Source: Homalodisca vitripennis (lineage: Eukaryota > Arthropoda > Insecta > Hemiptera > Cicadellidae). From it: a stretch of DNA of 64,000 bases. Shown here in pieces: positions 1 through 12,893 of the stretch; position 1 is the first letter of the stretch, and each line of letters starts with the position of its first letter. A model generated the notes under the pieces. It saw only the letters and a list, made by a program, of their open reading frames with translations. It ran no database searches and had not been told where the DNA came from. Both the position numbers and the translations under genes were made by a program. The stretch is from assembly GCF_021130785.1 (NCBI RefSeq), contig NC_060213.1, positions 131,392,001 to 131,456,000 on the forward strand, given 5' to 3'.

Positions 1-3000
1 CTCAAGTGCTACTCCGTGATAACACTTACACCACGGTTTTATGAACACAGTCAACTTTCTTTGAGCGGACTATACCGACTGAGATAAACTCCCAGCATAA
101 TCGGTGCATACTCAAGTGCTACTCCGTGATAACACTTAACACCACGGTTTTTATGAACGCAGTTAACTTTCTTGAGCGGACTATAGCTACCGAGATAAAC
201 TCCCAGCATAATCGGTGCATACTCAAGTACTACTCTGTGATAACACTTACATCACGGTTTTATGAACGCGTCAACTTTCTTTGAACAGACTATACCGACT
301 GAGATAAACTCGCAGCATAATCGGTGCATACTCAAGTACTACTCTGTGATAACACTTACATCACGGTTTTATGAACGCAGTCAACTTTCTTTGAGCGGAC
401 TATACCGACTGAGATAAAACTCCCAGCATAATCGGTGCATACTCAAGTGCTACTCCGTGATAACACTTACACCACGGTTTTTATGAACGCAGTCAACTTT
501 CTTTGAGCGGACTATACCTACTGAGATAAACTCCCAGCATAATCGGTGCATACTCAAGTGCTACTCCGTGATAACACTTACACCACGGTTTTATGAACGC
601 AGTCAACTTTCTTTGACCGGACTATACCTACTGAGATAAACTCCCAGCATAATCGGTGCATACTCAAGTGCTACTCCGTGATAACACTTACACCACGGTT
701 TTATGAACGCAGTCAACTTTCTTTGAGCGGACTATACCTACTGAGATAAACTCCCAGCATAATCGGTGCATACTCAAGTGCTACTCCGTGATAACACTTA
801 CACCAAGGTTTTATGAACGCAGTCAACTTTCTTTGAGCGGACTATACCTACTGAGATAAACTCACAGCATAATCGGTGCATACTCAAGTGCTACTCCGTA
901 ATAACACTTACACCACGGTTTTTATGAACGCAGTCAACTTTCTTTGAGCGGACTATACCTACTGAGATAAACTCCCAGCATAATCGGTTGCATACTCAAG
1001 TGCTACTCCGTGATAACACTTACACCACGGTTTTAATGAACGCAGTCAACTTTCTTTGAGCGGACTATACCTACTGAGATAAACTCCCAGCATAATCGGT
1101 GCATACTCAAGTACTACTCTGTGATAACACTTACACCACGGTTTTATGAACGCAGTCAACTTTCTTTGAACAGACTATACCTACTGAAATAAACTCCCAG
1201 CATAATCGGTGCATACTCAAGTGCTACTCCGTGATAACACTTACACCACGGTTTTATGAACACCGTCAACTTTCTTTGAGCGGACTATACCGACTGAGAT
1301 AAACTCCCAGCATAATCGGTGCATACTCAAGTACTACTCTGTGATAACACTTACATCACGGTTTTATGAACGCAGTCAACTTTCTTTGAACAGACTATAC
1401 CTACCGAGATAAACTCCCAGCATAATCGGTGCATACTCAAGTGCTACTCCGTGATAACACTTACACCACAGTTTTATGAACACAGTCAACTTTCTTTGAG
1501 CGGACTATACCGACTGAGATAAACTCCCAGCATAATCGGTGCATACTCAAGTACTACTCTGTGATAACACTTACACCACGGTTTTATGAACGCAGTGAAC
1601 TTTCTTTGAGCGGACTATATCGACTGAGATAAACTCCCAGCATAATCGGTGCATACTCAAGTACTACTCTGTCATAACACTTACACCACGGTTTTATGAT
1701 CACAGTCAACTTTCTTTGAGCGGACTATACCGACTGAGATAAACTCCCAGCATAATCGGTGCATACTCAAGTGCTACTCCGTGATAACACTTACACCACG
1801 GTTTTATGAACGCAGTCATTTTTCTTTGAGCGGACTATACCGACTGAGATAAACTCCCAGCATAATCGGTGCATACTCAAGTAACTACTCTGTGATAACA
1901 CTTACACCACGGTTTTTATGAACGCAGTCAACTTTCTTTGAACAGACTATACCCTACTGAGATAAACTCCCAGCATAATCGGTGCATACTCAAGTGCTAC
2001 TCCGTGATAACACTTACACCACGGTTTTATGAACACAGTCAACTTTCTTTGAGCGGACTATACCGACTGAGATAAACTCCCAGCATAATCGGTGCATACT
2101 CAAGTACTACTCTGTGATAACACTTACATCACGGTTTTATGAACGCGTCAACTTTCTTTGAACAGACTATACCGACTGAGATAAACTCCCAGCATAATCG
2201 GTGCATACTCAAGTACTACTCTGTGATAACACTTACATCACGGTTTTATGAACGCAGTCAACTTTCTTTGAGCGGACTATAACCGACTGAGATAAACTCC
2301 CAGCATAATCGGTACATACTCAAGTGCTACTCCGTGATAACACTTACACCACGGTTTTATGAACGCAGTTAACTTTCTTTGAGCAGACTATAGCTACCGA
2401 GATAAACTCCCAGCATAATCGGTGCATACCCAAGTACTACTCTGTGATAACACTTACATCACGGTTTTATGAACGCGTCAACTTTCTTTGAACAGACTAT
2501 ACTGACTGAGATAAACTCCCAGCATAATCGGTGCATACTCAAGTAACTACTCTGTGATAACACTTACATCACGGTTTTATGAACGCAGTCAACTTTCTTT
2601 GAGCGGACTATACCGACTGAGATAAACTCCCAGCATAATCGGTGCATACTCAAGTACTACTCTGTGATAACACTTACATCACAGTTTTATGAACGCAGTC
2701 AACTTTCTTTGAACAGACTATACCTACCGAGATAAACTCCCAGCATAATCGGTGCATACTCAAGTGCTACTCCGTGATAACACTTACACCACGGTTTTAT
2801 GAACACAGTCAACTGTCTTTGAGCGGACTATACCGACTGAGATAAACTCCCAGCATAATCGGTGCATACTCAAGTACTACTCTGTGATAACACTTACACC
2901 ACGGTTTTATGAACGCAGTGAACTTTCTTTGAGCGGACTATACCGACTGAGATAAACTCCCAGCATAATCGGTGCATACTCAAGTACTACTCTGTGATAA

Positions 3001-4480
3001 CACTTACACCACGGTTTTATGATCACAGTCAACTTTCTTTGAGCGGACTATACCGACTGAGATAAACTCCCAGCATAATCGGTGCATACTCAAGTGCTAC
3101 TCCGTGATAACACTTACACCACGGTTTTATGAACGCAGTCAACTTTCTTTGAGCGGACTATACCGACTGAGATAAACTCCCAGCATAATCGGTGCATACT
3201 CAAGTACTACTCTGTGATAACACTTACACCACGGTTTTATGAACGCAGTCAACTTTCTTTGAACAAACTATACCTACTGAGATAAACTCCCAGCATAATC
3301 GGTGCATACTCAAGTGCTACTCCGTGATAACACTTACACCACGGTTTTATGAACACAGTCAACTTTCTTTGAGCGGACTATACCGACTGAGATAAACTCC
3401 CAGCATAATCGGTGCATACTCAAGTGCTACTCCGTGATAACATTTTACACCACGGTTTTTATGAACGCAGTTAACTTTCTTTGAGCAGACTATAGCTACC
3501 GAGATAAACTCCCAGCATAATCGGTGCATACTCAAGTACTACTCTGTGATAACACTTACATCACGGTTTTATGAACGCGTCAACTTTCTTTGAAAAGACT
3601 ATACCTACTGAGATAAACTCCCAGCATAATCGGTGCATACTCAAGTACTACTCTGTGATAACACTTACACCACGGTTTTATGAACGCAGTCAACTTTCTT
3701 TGAGCGGACTATACCTACTGAGATAAACTCCCAGCATAATCGGTGCATACTCAAGTACTACTCGTGATAACACTTACACCACGGTTTTATGAACACAGTC
3801 AACTTTCTTTGAACGGACTATACCGACTGAGATAAAAACTCCCAGCATAATCGGTGCATACTCAAGTACTACTCTGTGATAACACTTACATCACGGTTTT
3901 ATGAACGCAGTCAACTTTCTTTGAGCGACTATAGCTACTGAGATAAACTCCCAGCATAATCGGTGCATACTCAAGTACTACTCTGTGATAACACTTACAT
4001 CACGGTTTTATGAACGCAGTCAACTTTCTTTGAACAGACTATACCTACTGAGATAAACTCCCAGCATAATCGGTGCATACTCAAGTGCTACTCTGTGATA
4101 ACACTTACACCACGGTTTTATGAACGCAGTCAACTTTCTTTGAGCGGACTATACTACCTGAGATAAACTCCCAGCATAATCGGTGCATACTCAAGTACTA
4201 CTCTTAGATAACACTTACATCACGAGTTAACTTTCTTTGAGCAGACTATACTACCGAGAACTCCCACATAATACTCACTCGGTGTCTACACACTTACATC
4301 ACGGTTTTATGAACGCAGTCAAACTTTCTTTGAACAGACTACTATACCTACTGAGATAAACTCCCAGCATAATCGGTGCATACTCAAGTGCTACTCCGTG
4401 ATAACACTTACACCACGGTTCTATGAACGCAGTTAACTTTCTTTGAGCGGACTATAGCTACTGAGATAAACTCCATGCAT
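1..4480. repeat. 110-bp satellite array with higher-order structure
   Basis: About 40 head-to-tail monomers of roughly 110 bp run from the window edge, so the array probably continues outside. Each monomer reads ACTCAAGT-(G/A)CTACTC, then GATAACACTTACA, CACGGTTTTATGAAC, TTTCTTTGA, CTATACC and GATAAACTCCCAGC. Linked variants define subtypes: GTGCTACTCCG with ACACC, and GTACTACTCTG with ACATC, plus GAGCGG or GAACAG in the middle. Two rare variants recur at the same spacing: CGCAGTGAAC at 1591 and 2914, and GATCACAGTC at 1698 and 3021, both 1323 bp apart. That indicates a 12-monomer higher-order unit. The last monomers (about 4200-4300) are scrambled and shortened, as expected at an array edge. 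No open frame is conserved. A centromeric, pericentromeric or heterochromatic satellite is possible, but location cannot be read from sequence. Confidence 0.97.
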
Positions 4481-5348
4481 AAAAGTGATAACGTCGCGAG
4501 GATTTGAAGCACGCTAAAGAATATGCACTTCCTGCTTCGCAGTAATGTAAATTTACATGGGCAAGGCAAATTGAATTCTTCCCTACATCGAGTAATTATG
4601 TAATATTTGAAATGGAAGAGATAGACTCACTTTACGCTGATTGATCAAGAGTAGAATTTGGATTGTTAAGCCCGCTTCGCGCACTGGTGAATCTAAAAGG
4701 CGTTCACCAGGACGGGAGGCTGTGGTGATACAGCTGTCGCGTCCAGATAAGGAAGCCAGTACCACAGTCCACAGCTGATTAGGGCCATGTCTGCGATAAC
4801 ATTGTTCTCCTTCCGCTGGAGTGGCCTACAAAACTTTCGCTTTCTAACACTAAAACTTCGCAAGTTGGGCCATGCAATTTGTATAGAGATCAAAATTTTT
4901 TAACTCAAAAACTACTTTGTACTATCAACTTGAACATAATTTAATTCATTTTAGAACTGAATGTAACAACCCTCTATAGAAATTTTATACGCAGTTTACA
5001 ACGCTAAATATTTAATTTAATCTAGTTAACTTTTGTTAATACATGAGTTTGTTAAATATTCATAAGAAATGTAGAAAAAAATATGATAAACAACCTTTTA
5101 GATAACTATAACCTGAAACAACGTTGTAATGTTAACGTTAGTAACAAAATTTGCATAAATTACAATATTTATGAGTATGGAAGAATTGTACACTTTCCAA
5201 TATAGCAATATTTTCTTCACTGACTACACGTTCCTACTTTTGTCGATCTTTTAATTGCACTCTTTGCCTCATTATGAGTACAAAGAGTTCCGTCGTCAAC
5301 GCCAGGATTTCAAAACGGGCTTGTGATAGAACCGAAATTCATTAGAGC
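4481..5348. other. unique spacer between two satellite arrays
   Basis: AT-rich DNA follows the 110-bp satellite and runs to the 69/215-bp array. The exception is a more GC-balanced stretch at about 4660-4870. On the minus strand it holds an open frame of 66 codons (4693-4893) overlapped by another of 60 (4583-4765) in a different frame. Neither resembles a family I recognise. The change in base composition hints at an old exon or a transposon fragment. I see no splice pair, promoter or RNA gene that would decide it. Confidence 0.4.
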
Positions 5349-7277
5349 ATCCATATCCAGTATCTCTAATATTGTAATGAAAAAAATGATATTGCGTATG
5401 AACTGTCATTACAGCAGCGATATCCAGTGTCTCCAATATTTTAATGATACACAAATTAACTTGCGTTGGAACTGTCATTAAATCATCGATATCCAATGTC
5501 TCCAATATTTTAATGATACACAAATGAGCTTGCGTTTGAACTGTCAATACAGCATTGACACTCAGCGTCTCCAGTATCACTTGATACACTAACCATATTG
5601 TAATTTATGGTCACATATTTGAAATTAGCATTATATATCCAATGTCTCCAATATTTTAATGATACACAAATTAACTTGCGTTTGAACTGTCAATACAGCA
5701 TTGACACTCAGCGTCTCCAGTATCACTTGATACACTAACCATATTGTAATTTATGGTCACATATTTGAAATTAGCATTATATATCCAATGTCTCCAATAT
5801 TTTAATGATACACAAATTAACTTGCGTTGGAACTGTCATTAAATCATCGATATCCAATGTCTCCAATATTTTAATGATACACAAATGAGCTTGCGTTTGA
5901 ACTGTCAATACAGCATTGACACTCAGCGTCTCCAGTATCACTTGATACACTAACCATATTGTAATTTATGGTCACATATTTGAAATTAGCATTATATATC
6001 CAATGTCTCCAATATTTTAATGATACACAAATTAACTTGCGTTGGAACTGTCATTACATCATCGATATCCAGTGTCTCCAATATTTTAATGATACACAAA
6101 TGAGCTTGCGTTTGAACTGTCAATACAGCATTGACACTCAGCGTCTCCAGTATCACTTGATACACTAACCATATTGTAATTTATGGTCACATATTTGAAA
6201 TTAGCATTATATATCCAATGTCTCCAATATTTTAATGATACACAAATTAACTTGCGTTGGAACTGTCATTACATCATCGATATCCAGTGTCTCCAATATT
6301 TTAATGATACACAAATGAGCTTGCGTTTGAACTGTCAATACAGCATTGACACTCAGCGTCTCCAGTATCACTTGATACACTAACCATATTGTAATTTATG
6401 GTCACATATTTGAAATTAGCATTATATATCCAATGTCTCCAATATTTTAATGATACACAAATTAACTTGCGTTGGAACTGTCATTACATCATCGATATCC
6501 AGTGTCTCCAATATTTTAATGATACACAAATTAACTTGCGTTGGAACTGTCATTACATCATCGATATCCAGTGTCTCCAATATTTTAATGATACACAAAT
6601 TAACTTGCGTTGGAACTGTCATTACATCATCGATATCCAGTGTCTCCAATATTTTAATGATACACAAATTAACTTGCGTTGGAACTGTCATTACATCATC
6701 GATATCCAGTGTCTCCAATATTTTAATGATACACAAATGAGCTTGCGTTTGAACTGTCAATACAGCATTGACACTCAGCGTCTCCAGTATCACTTGATAC
6801 ACTAACCATATTGTAATTTATGGTCACATATTTGAAATTAGCATTATATATCCAATGTCTCCAATATTTTAATGATACACAAATTAACTTGCGTTGGAAC
6901 TGTCATTACATCATCGATATCCAGTGTCTCCAATATTTTAATGATACACAAATGAGCTTGCGTTTGAACTGTCAATACAGCATTGACACTCAGCGTCTCC
7001 AGTATCACTTGATACACTAACCATATTGTAATTTATGGTCACATATTTGAAATTAGCATTATATATCCAATGTCTCCAATATTTTAATGATACACAAATT
7101 AACTTGCGTTGGAACTGTCATTACATCATCGATATCCAGTGTCTCCAATATTTTAATGATACACAAATGAGCTTGCGTTTGAACTGTCAATACAGCATTG
7201 ACACTCAGCGTCTCCAGTATCACTTGATACACTAACGATATTGTAATTTATGGTCACATATTTGAAATTAGCATTAT
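5349..7277. repeat. composite tandem array: 69-bp module within a 215-bp unit
   Basis: The module TCTCCAATATTTTAATGATA, then ACAAATTAACTTGCG and GAACTGTCATTACATCATCG, repeats every 69 bp. Modules are grouped with a diverged module (CAGCATTGACACTCAGCGTC) and a linker beginning CTAACCATATTG into a 215-bp unit. Linker positions are 5589, 5735, 5950, 6165, 6380, 6802, 7017 and 7232. The spacings are 146, 215, 215, 215, 422, 215 and 215, that is 215 minus 69, 215, and 215 plus three times 69. Copy number therefore changes in whole 69-bp modules, as unequal exchange predicts. Because 69 is divisible by three, frames stay open on both strands (6398-6805 plus and 6422-6802 minus). This is a geometric effect, not evidence of a protein. 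The first modules (from 5349) are the most diverged. Confidence 0.95.
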
Positions 7278-9360
7278 CTAACTCCCTTTTAGATATAAAA
7301 TTAAACATGTGTAACTAAATTCTGCATATATGTAGCCTACTTACAAATCACAAATCCTTATTTTATGTTTTAAAATTGCATTTGTTGTGCAATATAGACG
7401 AGTTATTGTATACATAAACTCTCTTCGTTTACGTAGAACGAATAACTTTCCAAACGATTGAATACATAAATTAAAATTACATGTAATTTCCCAAAAACAA
7501 GGGTGTAAAATATGTCCATTTAGGCGCATAAATTGATTATGAATTATTTGTAAAAAATTATTATGTATTTTGTTCAACACACTTCTACTTAAAGAGCGTT
7601 TCGGTATGTTAAGTTCTATATAGTTTTCAACTTTTATGATGAATACATGATGTGTGTTATAATCAAAAATAAAGAAACAAACTAATCTTTTGAGATGGTG
7701 TTCTTAAATTGTGTAAGATTTTTCCGTGACTTAGGATTAGGTTGCGGACGGATTTCTTAATCTCTAAGCAAGAGATGGTGGGTTAAAATTTCGGAGAGGT
7801 TTGAAAAAGTTCCATAGCAACGTTTTATACCATACAAACATACTTTGTCTGTAAAAAAATAATAGTGAAAAAGAGAAGGTTGATCTATCTTCCTCCCATA
7901 AATATGACTTGGATTTGCCTCCTTACCCAAACTGAAATCCTAACGCCACTGCAATGAAACAACAAAGCTGTACGTCATTCACCCATTACGCTCATCCTTT
8001 ATTCATAGACCCTTTAATATGTTCTTGGAAATATATCAATAACGGTACCTCCAGTAGTTCGCCAGTATCGTGAACTTTAACAATTCTCATTTCTTTGAAT
8101 GAATTCATAATTTGGTTCCTTACTCACAATTAACGTTATATTTTAATAACATATTTTTATATACCTGTATGTTTAATATCCGATCCTTCATTTCAAGGCC
8201 TATTATATACTTTAATATCAATCCAAAATTCTGTGCAACTTCTCATACTTTAACTAGTTATAAATAACGTAAAAATTAACACCAGCCAGTTACATTAAAA
8301 TATTAAAATTTTTTTTCTTAAATCAGCAATACCTAATCTTACCTGAATGTTTCATTAAAATTTTAATTCCAAAAAAAGGAAATATTCGTGAAAGTCATCT
8401 GATTAACTAATAATGGATACTAACGTTTTATTTCTTCGTTTTTTCCAACTAAGGATTTTGAAGTCTTGTCCTATACATATACATAATCAATTCATTGCAT
8501 TTAAATAATTATTGAAAGAATTAATTAAAATTTCACGCTAATTGTAATAAGTCAGCGCTGAGATGTTATCATTTGTCAAAACCAGATGCTTGCTTATTAG
8601 TAAAATCCAGAATAGAAAAACCTGTTCTATACGTGATATAATATATATTTTTGTATATTTTCAAACAAACTGTTAAGAGTGATAAGTAAAACCAATATAA
8701 CACAAGTTCATCTCCATATAAATGCATGTAGATTATAGATCCAAACGATCACGATACCTTGAAGAATATATAAGATCAATTATTATATACAATGTATATA
8801 ATAATTAATAAATTGTATGCAAAAATGGTCTTTTGATAGTATAAATACAAATATCGTGTCAATGATGCTTTAATTGTACGTTTCTATAGTCAATACTCTT
8901 ATGATTCAATTACGCGTCATCTTTCCCACGGTAATAAAACCTAATCATTATTTATCTAATATGAATTCTACATTACCACGGTTATTACTTCCAGTTTATA
9001 ATTAAAACAAAAAATAATTATTGATTCTGATTTTGTGTCAATAGTTATTCAAAACATCAAAAACAATATTAACTAGGTTTTCATTTCGAATGAATTTGTG
9101 AAAATTTCAGATTGGTTAATACGCGTACGTTAATGACTATAATGGCTACAACACATCGTAGGTTAGTTTATCAATAACAAAGCGTAGACTCAAATTATTT
9201 ACGTCGCATGTAAATAAATACGGGAGTGGTGTGTTCTTAACACACATTTAAACATACCATAACCATAACTTTTATAGGCCATACATGTTTTGCGGTACAG
9301 CTATCAAACAGTCAATTTAATATGATTATTTTCTATAAAGCAAGATCTCCAGGGTGTAAA
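7278..9360. other. AT-rich intergenic DNA, no gene seen
   Basis: Low-complexity AT-rich sequence with scattered short poly-A and poly-T runs. One minus-strand open frame of 79 codons (7341-7580) has no recognisable motif and the codon make-up of chance AT-rich sequence. No RNA gene, transposon end or tandem repeat stands out. Confidence 0.6.
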
Positions 9361-9365
9361 AAAAC

Positions 9366-9580
9366 TACGGTATAAGTAATATTATTCAAGCAGTTACTTC
9401 AAGCTATGCATGACAGATCAACAAACATAATGTGCCATTGTTATCGTATAATAATCAGCATTGTAAAGATGCAAGTACCGTAACTAACTACAGTTTTATC
9501 GTAAGTAATGTTATTCAAGCAGTGAAACTTCAGGTACTGCACGAACGATAAACAAATATAACGAGTACCGTATCTACTAA
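9366..9580. repeat. diverged tandem duplication, about 130 bp
   Basis: The segment beginning TAAGTAATATTATTCAAGCA near 9373 recurs as TAAGTAATGTTATTCAAGCA near 9502. Both are followed by related ACTTCA, GCA-GA and AACAAATATAA blocks. The two copies are in the same orientation and carry many substitutions and small indels, so the duplication is old. No function is suggested. Confidence 0.6.
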
Positions 9581-9821
9581 GAAAATAACATTTTATAATT
9601 CAACTGTTAATTTTGCAAAAACAGTAAACAATATAATGAAAAAATTTTTTTTTTTTATTACGTTAAAACTTCTAGTCCTGTATTGCAGTAATTATGTTAA
9701 CTTGAAATGGTTTACCTGACAAACCAGGTACAAAACACGAAGTTCGTGGTCATATGAGGTAGAAACAGGTCAAATCAAAGAAAATCAATCTTAGAGCGAG
9801 CAACATAACCTGAAATCCTAC

Positions 9822-10115
9822 CTTATTGGCAGACGAACTGTTCAGTAATCCCCGGTCTGTGTGTGTGACAGCAGCAGTAATCCAGCAACAATACAACAGT
9901 ACACGCCACAATACAACAACACAGCAAGGACGGTAGTAACGGTATTGAGTAGTGCGTAACGACTGACGCTGCGAATGTTGTCCGGGCACTGACACAGGCA
10001 GACTGGACTGAGGTGAGACTTGCGTGATCGCGCTGCCGCCTGCTCGCTCCCCCTCCCCCTCCTTCCCCTCCCTCGCTTCTCCTACCCCTCCGCGCGCTGC
10101 GTGCTGCGGGCTGCG
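9822..10115 (-). promoter_or_regulatory. GC-rich island, possible minus-strand promoter and 5' exon
   Basis: This island is strongly GC-rich compared with its AT-rich surroundings and has a pyrimidine-rich core at 10035-10095. Read on the minus strand it runs from a GC-rich start through a TCAGT initiator-like site and CAGTCGTT to a good splice donor, AATAAG|GTAGGA, with the exon ending at 9822. That is the usual look of an untranslated first exon of an arthropod gene. Two long minus-strand frames cross it (9750-10121 and 9823-10119). They are low-complexity and one ends at a stop overlapping the donor, so I treat it as untranslated. The rest of the gene would lie at lower coordinates and I cannot find a matching exon. 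A GC-rich repeat is the main alternative. Confidence 0.35.
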
Positions 10116-10308
10116 GCACAACGTCCCATAACCGCCAAACTCATTCAGCAGATTCCTGGACCTAGGAGAATGTCAGACACAGACACCGCGTTTTGCAATA
10201 TAACATTCTAAATATGAGCCACGCATGCTTTTGGTATTTTTGCAATTTTGTAATTCGCAATTTTTCTTAAAAACTAATTTGCAATAGTAAAGAAAAAGTA
10301 GAAGATAG

Positions 10309-10505
10309 TGAAGGAAACAGGATTTTCCCGGACATTTGCCATCGTTCAGTAATATAAAAATCAGTAACACTACGTTTCGAGATCTGCAATCTGACCTCTT
10401 CTTCAGGTAAATAACTAACCTAACACTGAACGATGGCAAATGTTAGGGAAAAAATCCTGTTTCCTTCACAATCCTTCCATTATAAAAAAAAACTTCAAAT
10501 AAAAA
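10309..10505. mobile_element. palindromic MITE, family A, copy 1
   Basis: The left end TGAAGGAAACAGGATTTTCC and GACATTTGCCATCGTTCAGT faces its inverted partner ACTGAACGATGGCAAATG and AATCCTGTTTCCTTCA ending at 10468. Between them lies ACACTACGTTTCGAGATCTG and CTCTTCTTCAGGT. Beyond the palindrome all well-preserved right ends of this family share CAATCCTTCCAT and an AACTTCAAA-type tail of about 35 bp, so the element is asymmetric. There is no coding capacity. Related copies lie at 14184, 18861, 19771, 31241, 33129, 39929, 48950, 55061 and 56947. Confidence 0.85.
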
Positions 10506-10659
10506 GCGGAGTTAGAAATTTTACTAAGATAAAGAATTACATAGCATTTTATATAGATTTGTTTCCATAGGATGTAAATGAAGATGATGGTGAATAATAC
10601 TGTACATCTATCAATGCTGTCGCTAACAAACGTAGGTAACTTTACAAAATTGTTTTTAA

Positions 10660-10845
10660 AAATTCAGGGGCGTACTCAGAAATTAATTTGGGGGGGGGGC
10701 TTAGAGCATATGTATATTGTTGGGAGTAAGAGAATTTCTTAGAATATACATGTCTCTTAACGCAATGATCGTGAAGGATCTGACAGCTCATTATGTATAA
10801 AAGGAATTCCAGGGGGTGCATTAATCTTCCATATCCCACCCCTTT
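10660..10845. repeat. short dispersed-repeat fragment with poly-G tract
   Basis: AGGGGCGTACTCAGAAATTA is followed by a run of ten G at about 10690-10699. GGGGCGTA-type ends beside poly-G are common at repeat termini in animal genomes. The minus strand has a 65-codon frame (10642-10839) without a recognisable domain. Family membership is unassigned. Confidence 0.35.
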
Positions 10846-10849
10846 AATT

Positions 10850-12690
10850 CACACCTGAACATTTACAAAAAAGGTTTTTATCAAGAAAAGTTAGTACCGT
10901 GTTTAGAATTAATACTTTATATATAGAACATATTGTTTAGTAATAACAATTTTAGAGCAGCTGAGTCATTATTTCAGACGTAAAGTTGGTACTTGTGTAG
11001 CAATTGCACATGGCCTCTAGCACCAACTTTGAGGTCTTCGTATTTGTTTACTATCAGCTGGTCTGGGAGATCTACAATAAACAAGTCTGTGATTGTAGCG
11101 TTTTGTCTCATAAAACATATTTTGAGACGAGTAGATATCTAATTTAGGAGTCCAAGTGAGTTTTATTTTTATCAGATATTTATGGACTGGTTGTTGCCCA
11201 GTGAATACAACAATTCCTTATACAGAAGAGAACACATGGAGTGCCTTCCTGACCGTCACAAATACAGCCACTAGCGAACCTAGCGGAATTTAGACGAACC
11301 GTTACTGCGTAATTGCCTGCATTACCATACAGCGTGCCCCCTCTATATCAAGTATATACTCTGCACGTTATTGTCCACATACTCACATAGGCCTACTGAG
11401 GTATGGCACTTCTACCGAGTCAGAGGATAAAAGAGTGGAATTGAATTTACTAAAAACAAATATCCTTGAAGCATAGAGCTGGTTATTATAATGTATGTTC
11501 CTTTATGAATGTCTCGTCCAAAAATTAGCTTTAACTGTATTCATCTGTACGGTCTTATTTTAAGTTATTTTCACAAGTAACTTTAAATTCCACAATTAAC
11601 ATTACGTTAATGTGTTTACGAAGGCTCTATGCAAACTTGTTATTGTTTACGACACCATTAATATTGTATTATAACATTTAAAAACTATATAAGCACTTTA
11701 TTTTCTGGCATTAAAAAAAATTTGGATTCGAATTTCTTTATTCTTTGAAGATTTTCATAGGGTTTTGTTATTAATTTTTAAAAAGTTCAACCTACCTTGA
11801 AACTTAAAGGTTATAAATATAATACAAAGGTTTCGCATGATTTGTTTACCTTGGTCCAAAGAACGGACCACCAAAAGATCTCTGGAGAGTTCGTGAACAC
11901 TCTGTATATTACGTGTTATTTATATACATACTACACTCAGTACACGAATATATGCGTTAAAGTAATTTTACATTCGTGCTATAGGTAGTCAAAGAAAGTT
12001 AAGCAAAACTCTAAAACAAAACTAGGCATTTGACAAGAAAAGTGTTATTTTTGGCTTTGTTTTTATAAAGTTTTGTATACAAAATGAACCAGCACTTAAA
12101 CTTATATACAGGGATAGTTGTAATCTTTACTTCAACCATTTCAAGGATAAATTTTCAACGGAAAGTACACCAGTATACAGTGAAATTGAATAGAGAAGAC
12201 TATAGTCATAACTTCAATCTAGATAAAGCCATTTTAAATTTTAAATAAAAATACCGTCCACTTTTCAAAATACTTTTGCATACTCAGACTCTTCAGTGTC
12301 GTGACCCCAAACTCCTGACTTCGTCACGACCTCATCAACTAAAACTTATAGTTATTTTCGAGCCATTAGATTAGGCCTAATAGCTTATAAACTCCGCTAA
12401 ACGTAATATAATGAGGCAAAAGATCTTTAGGATAACAGTCCACAATATTTAGGTAAATATTCGTCGAAGGTCCCAAGATATCTGACATTTCGGATCTTCC
12501 GGGAACTGAACTACAAGAAAGCTCCTGAAAGCCTGTGGACTCCTTTTCGGGTTCAATATAACATCTAGGAGGCCATGACCGATAACTGTTAGTATTTTAT
12601 AAATGTAGTGCAACTTTAATGACTTATTCAAAATGTGACTTTTTGCTCATCATTCAGTTTTTTTAACGATCGTCCATTTATAAACAGTGC
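10850..12690. other. intergenic DNA, no gene seen
   Basis: Mostly AT-rich. A more balanced stretch around 11220-11430 has no supported frame or splice context. Short chance frames occur at 11797-11988 (plus) and 12449-12631 (minus). Nothing recognisable was found. Confidence 0.55.
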
Positions 12691-12696
12691 TCATCA

Positions 12697-12870
12697 TTTA
12701 TTAATTTTAGAAAAATTAGTTTTTATGTTGTTAGTCTATAGGTAAGAGTAATACAAAATTCGTGATTTTTATTGAAAGTGCTATACTTTTCTGTTAACAG
12801 CCCTTCTAATGCTAAATGTTTTGCACCCATAGTTTACTTGCAAAATGTTTAAATCTAATTTTTTAATACT
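12697..12870 (+). repeat. direct repeat, left copy, flanking the 12.9-13.5 kb element
   Basis: TTTATTAATTTTAGAAAAAT, GTTTTTATGTTGTTAG, ATAGGTAA, TTTTCTGTTAACA and CATAGTTTACTTGCAAAAT are matched in order by 13555-13725. The match is diverged, in the same orientation, and about 850 bp away. Confidence 0.7.
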
Positions 12871-12893
12871 TTTTTATTTAACTATCATTTAGA

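Noticed and set aside
6398..6805. 135-codon repeat protein (and opposite 126-codon frame)
   Set aside because: Both strands are open because the 69-bp module is divisible by three and happens to lack stops. Other units break after 66 codons.
1..7277. CRISPR arrays
   Set aside because: Units are contiguous tandem repeats without unique spacers, and the context is animal repeat DNA.
9750..10121. 123-codon minus-strand protein
   Set aside because: Low-complexity Arg/Gly-rich N-terminus from a polypyrimidine tract, and the frame crosses a good splice donor. An untranslated exon fits better.
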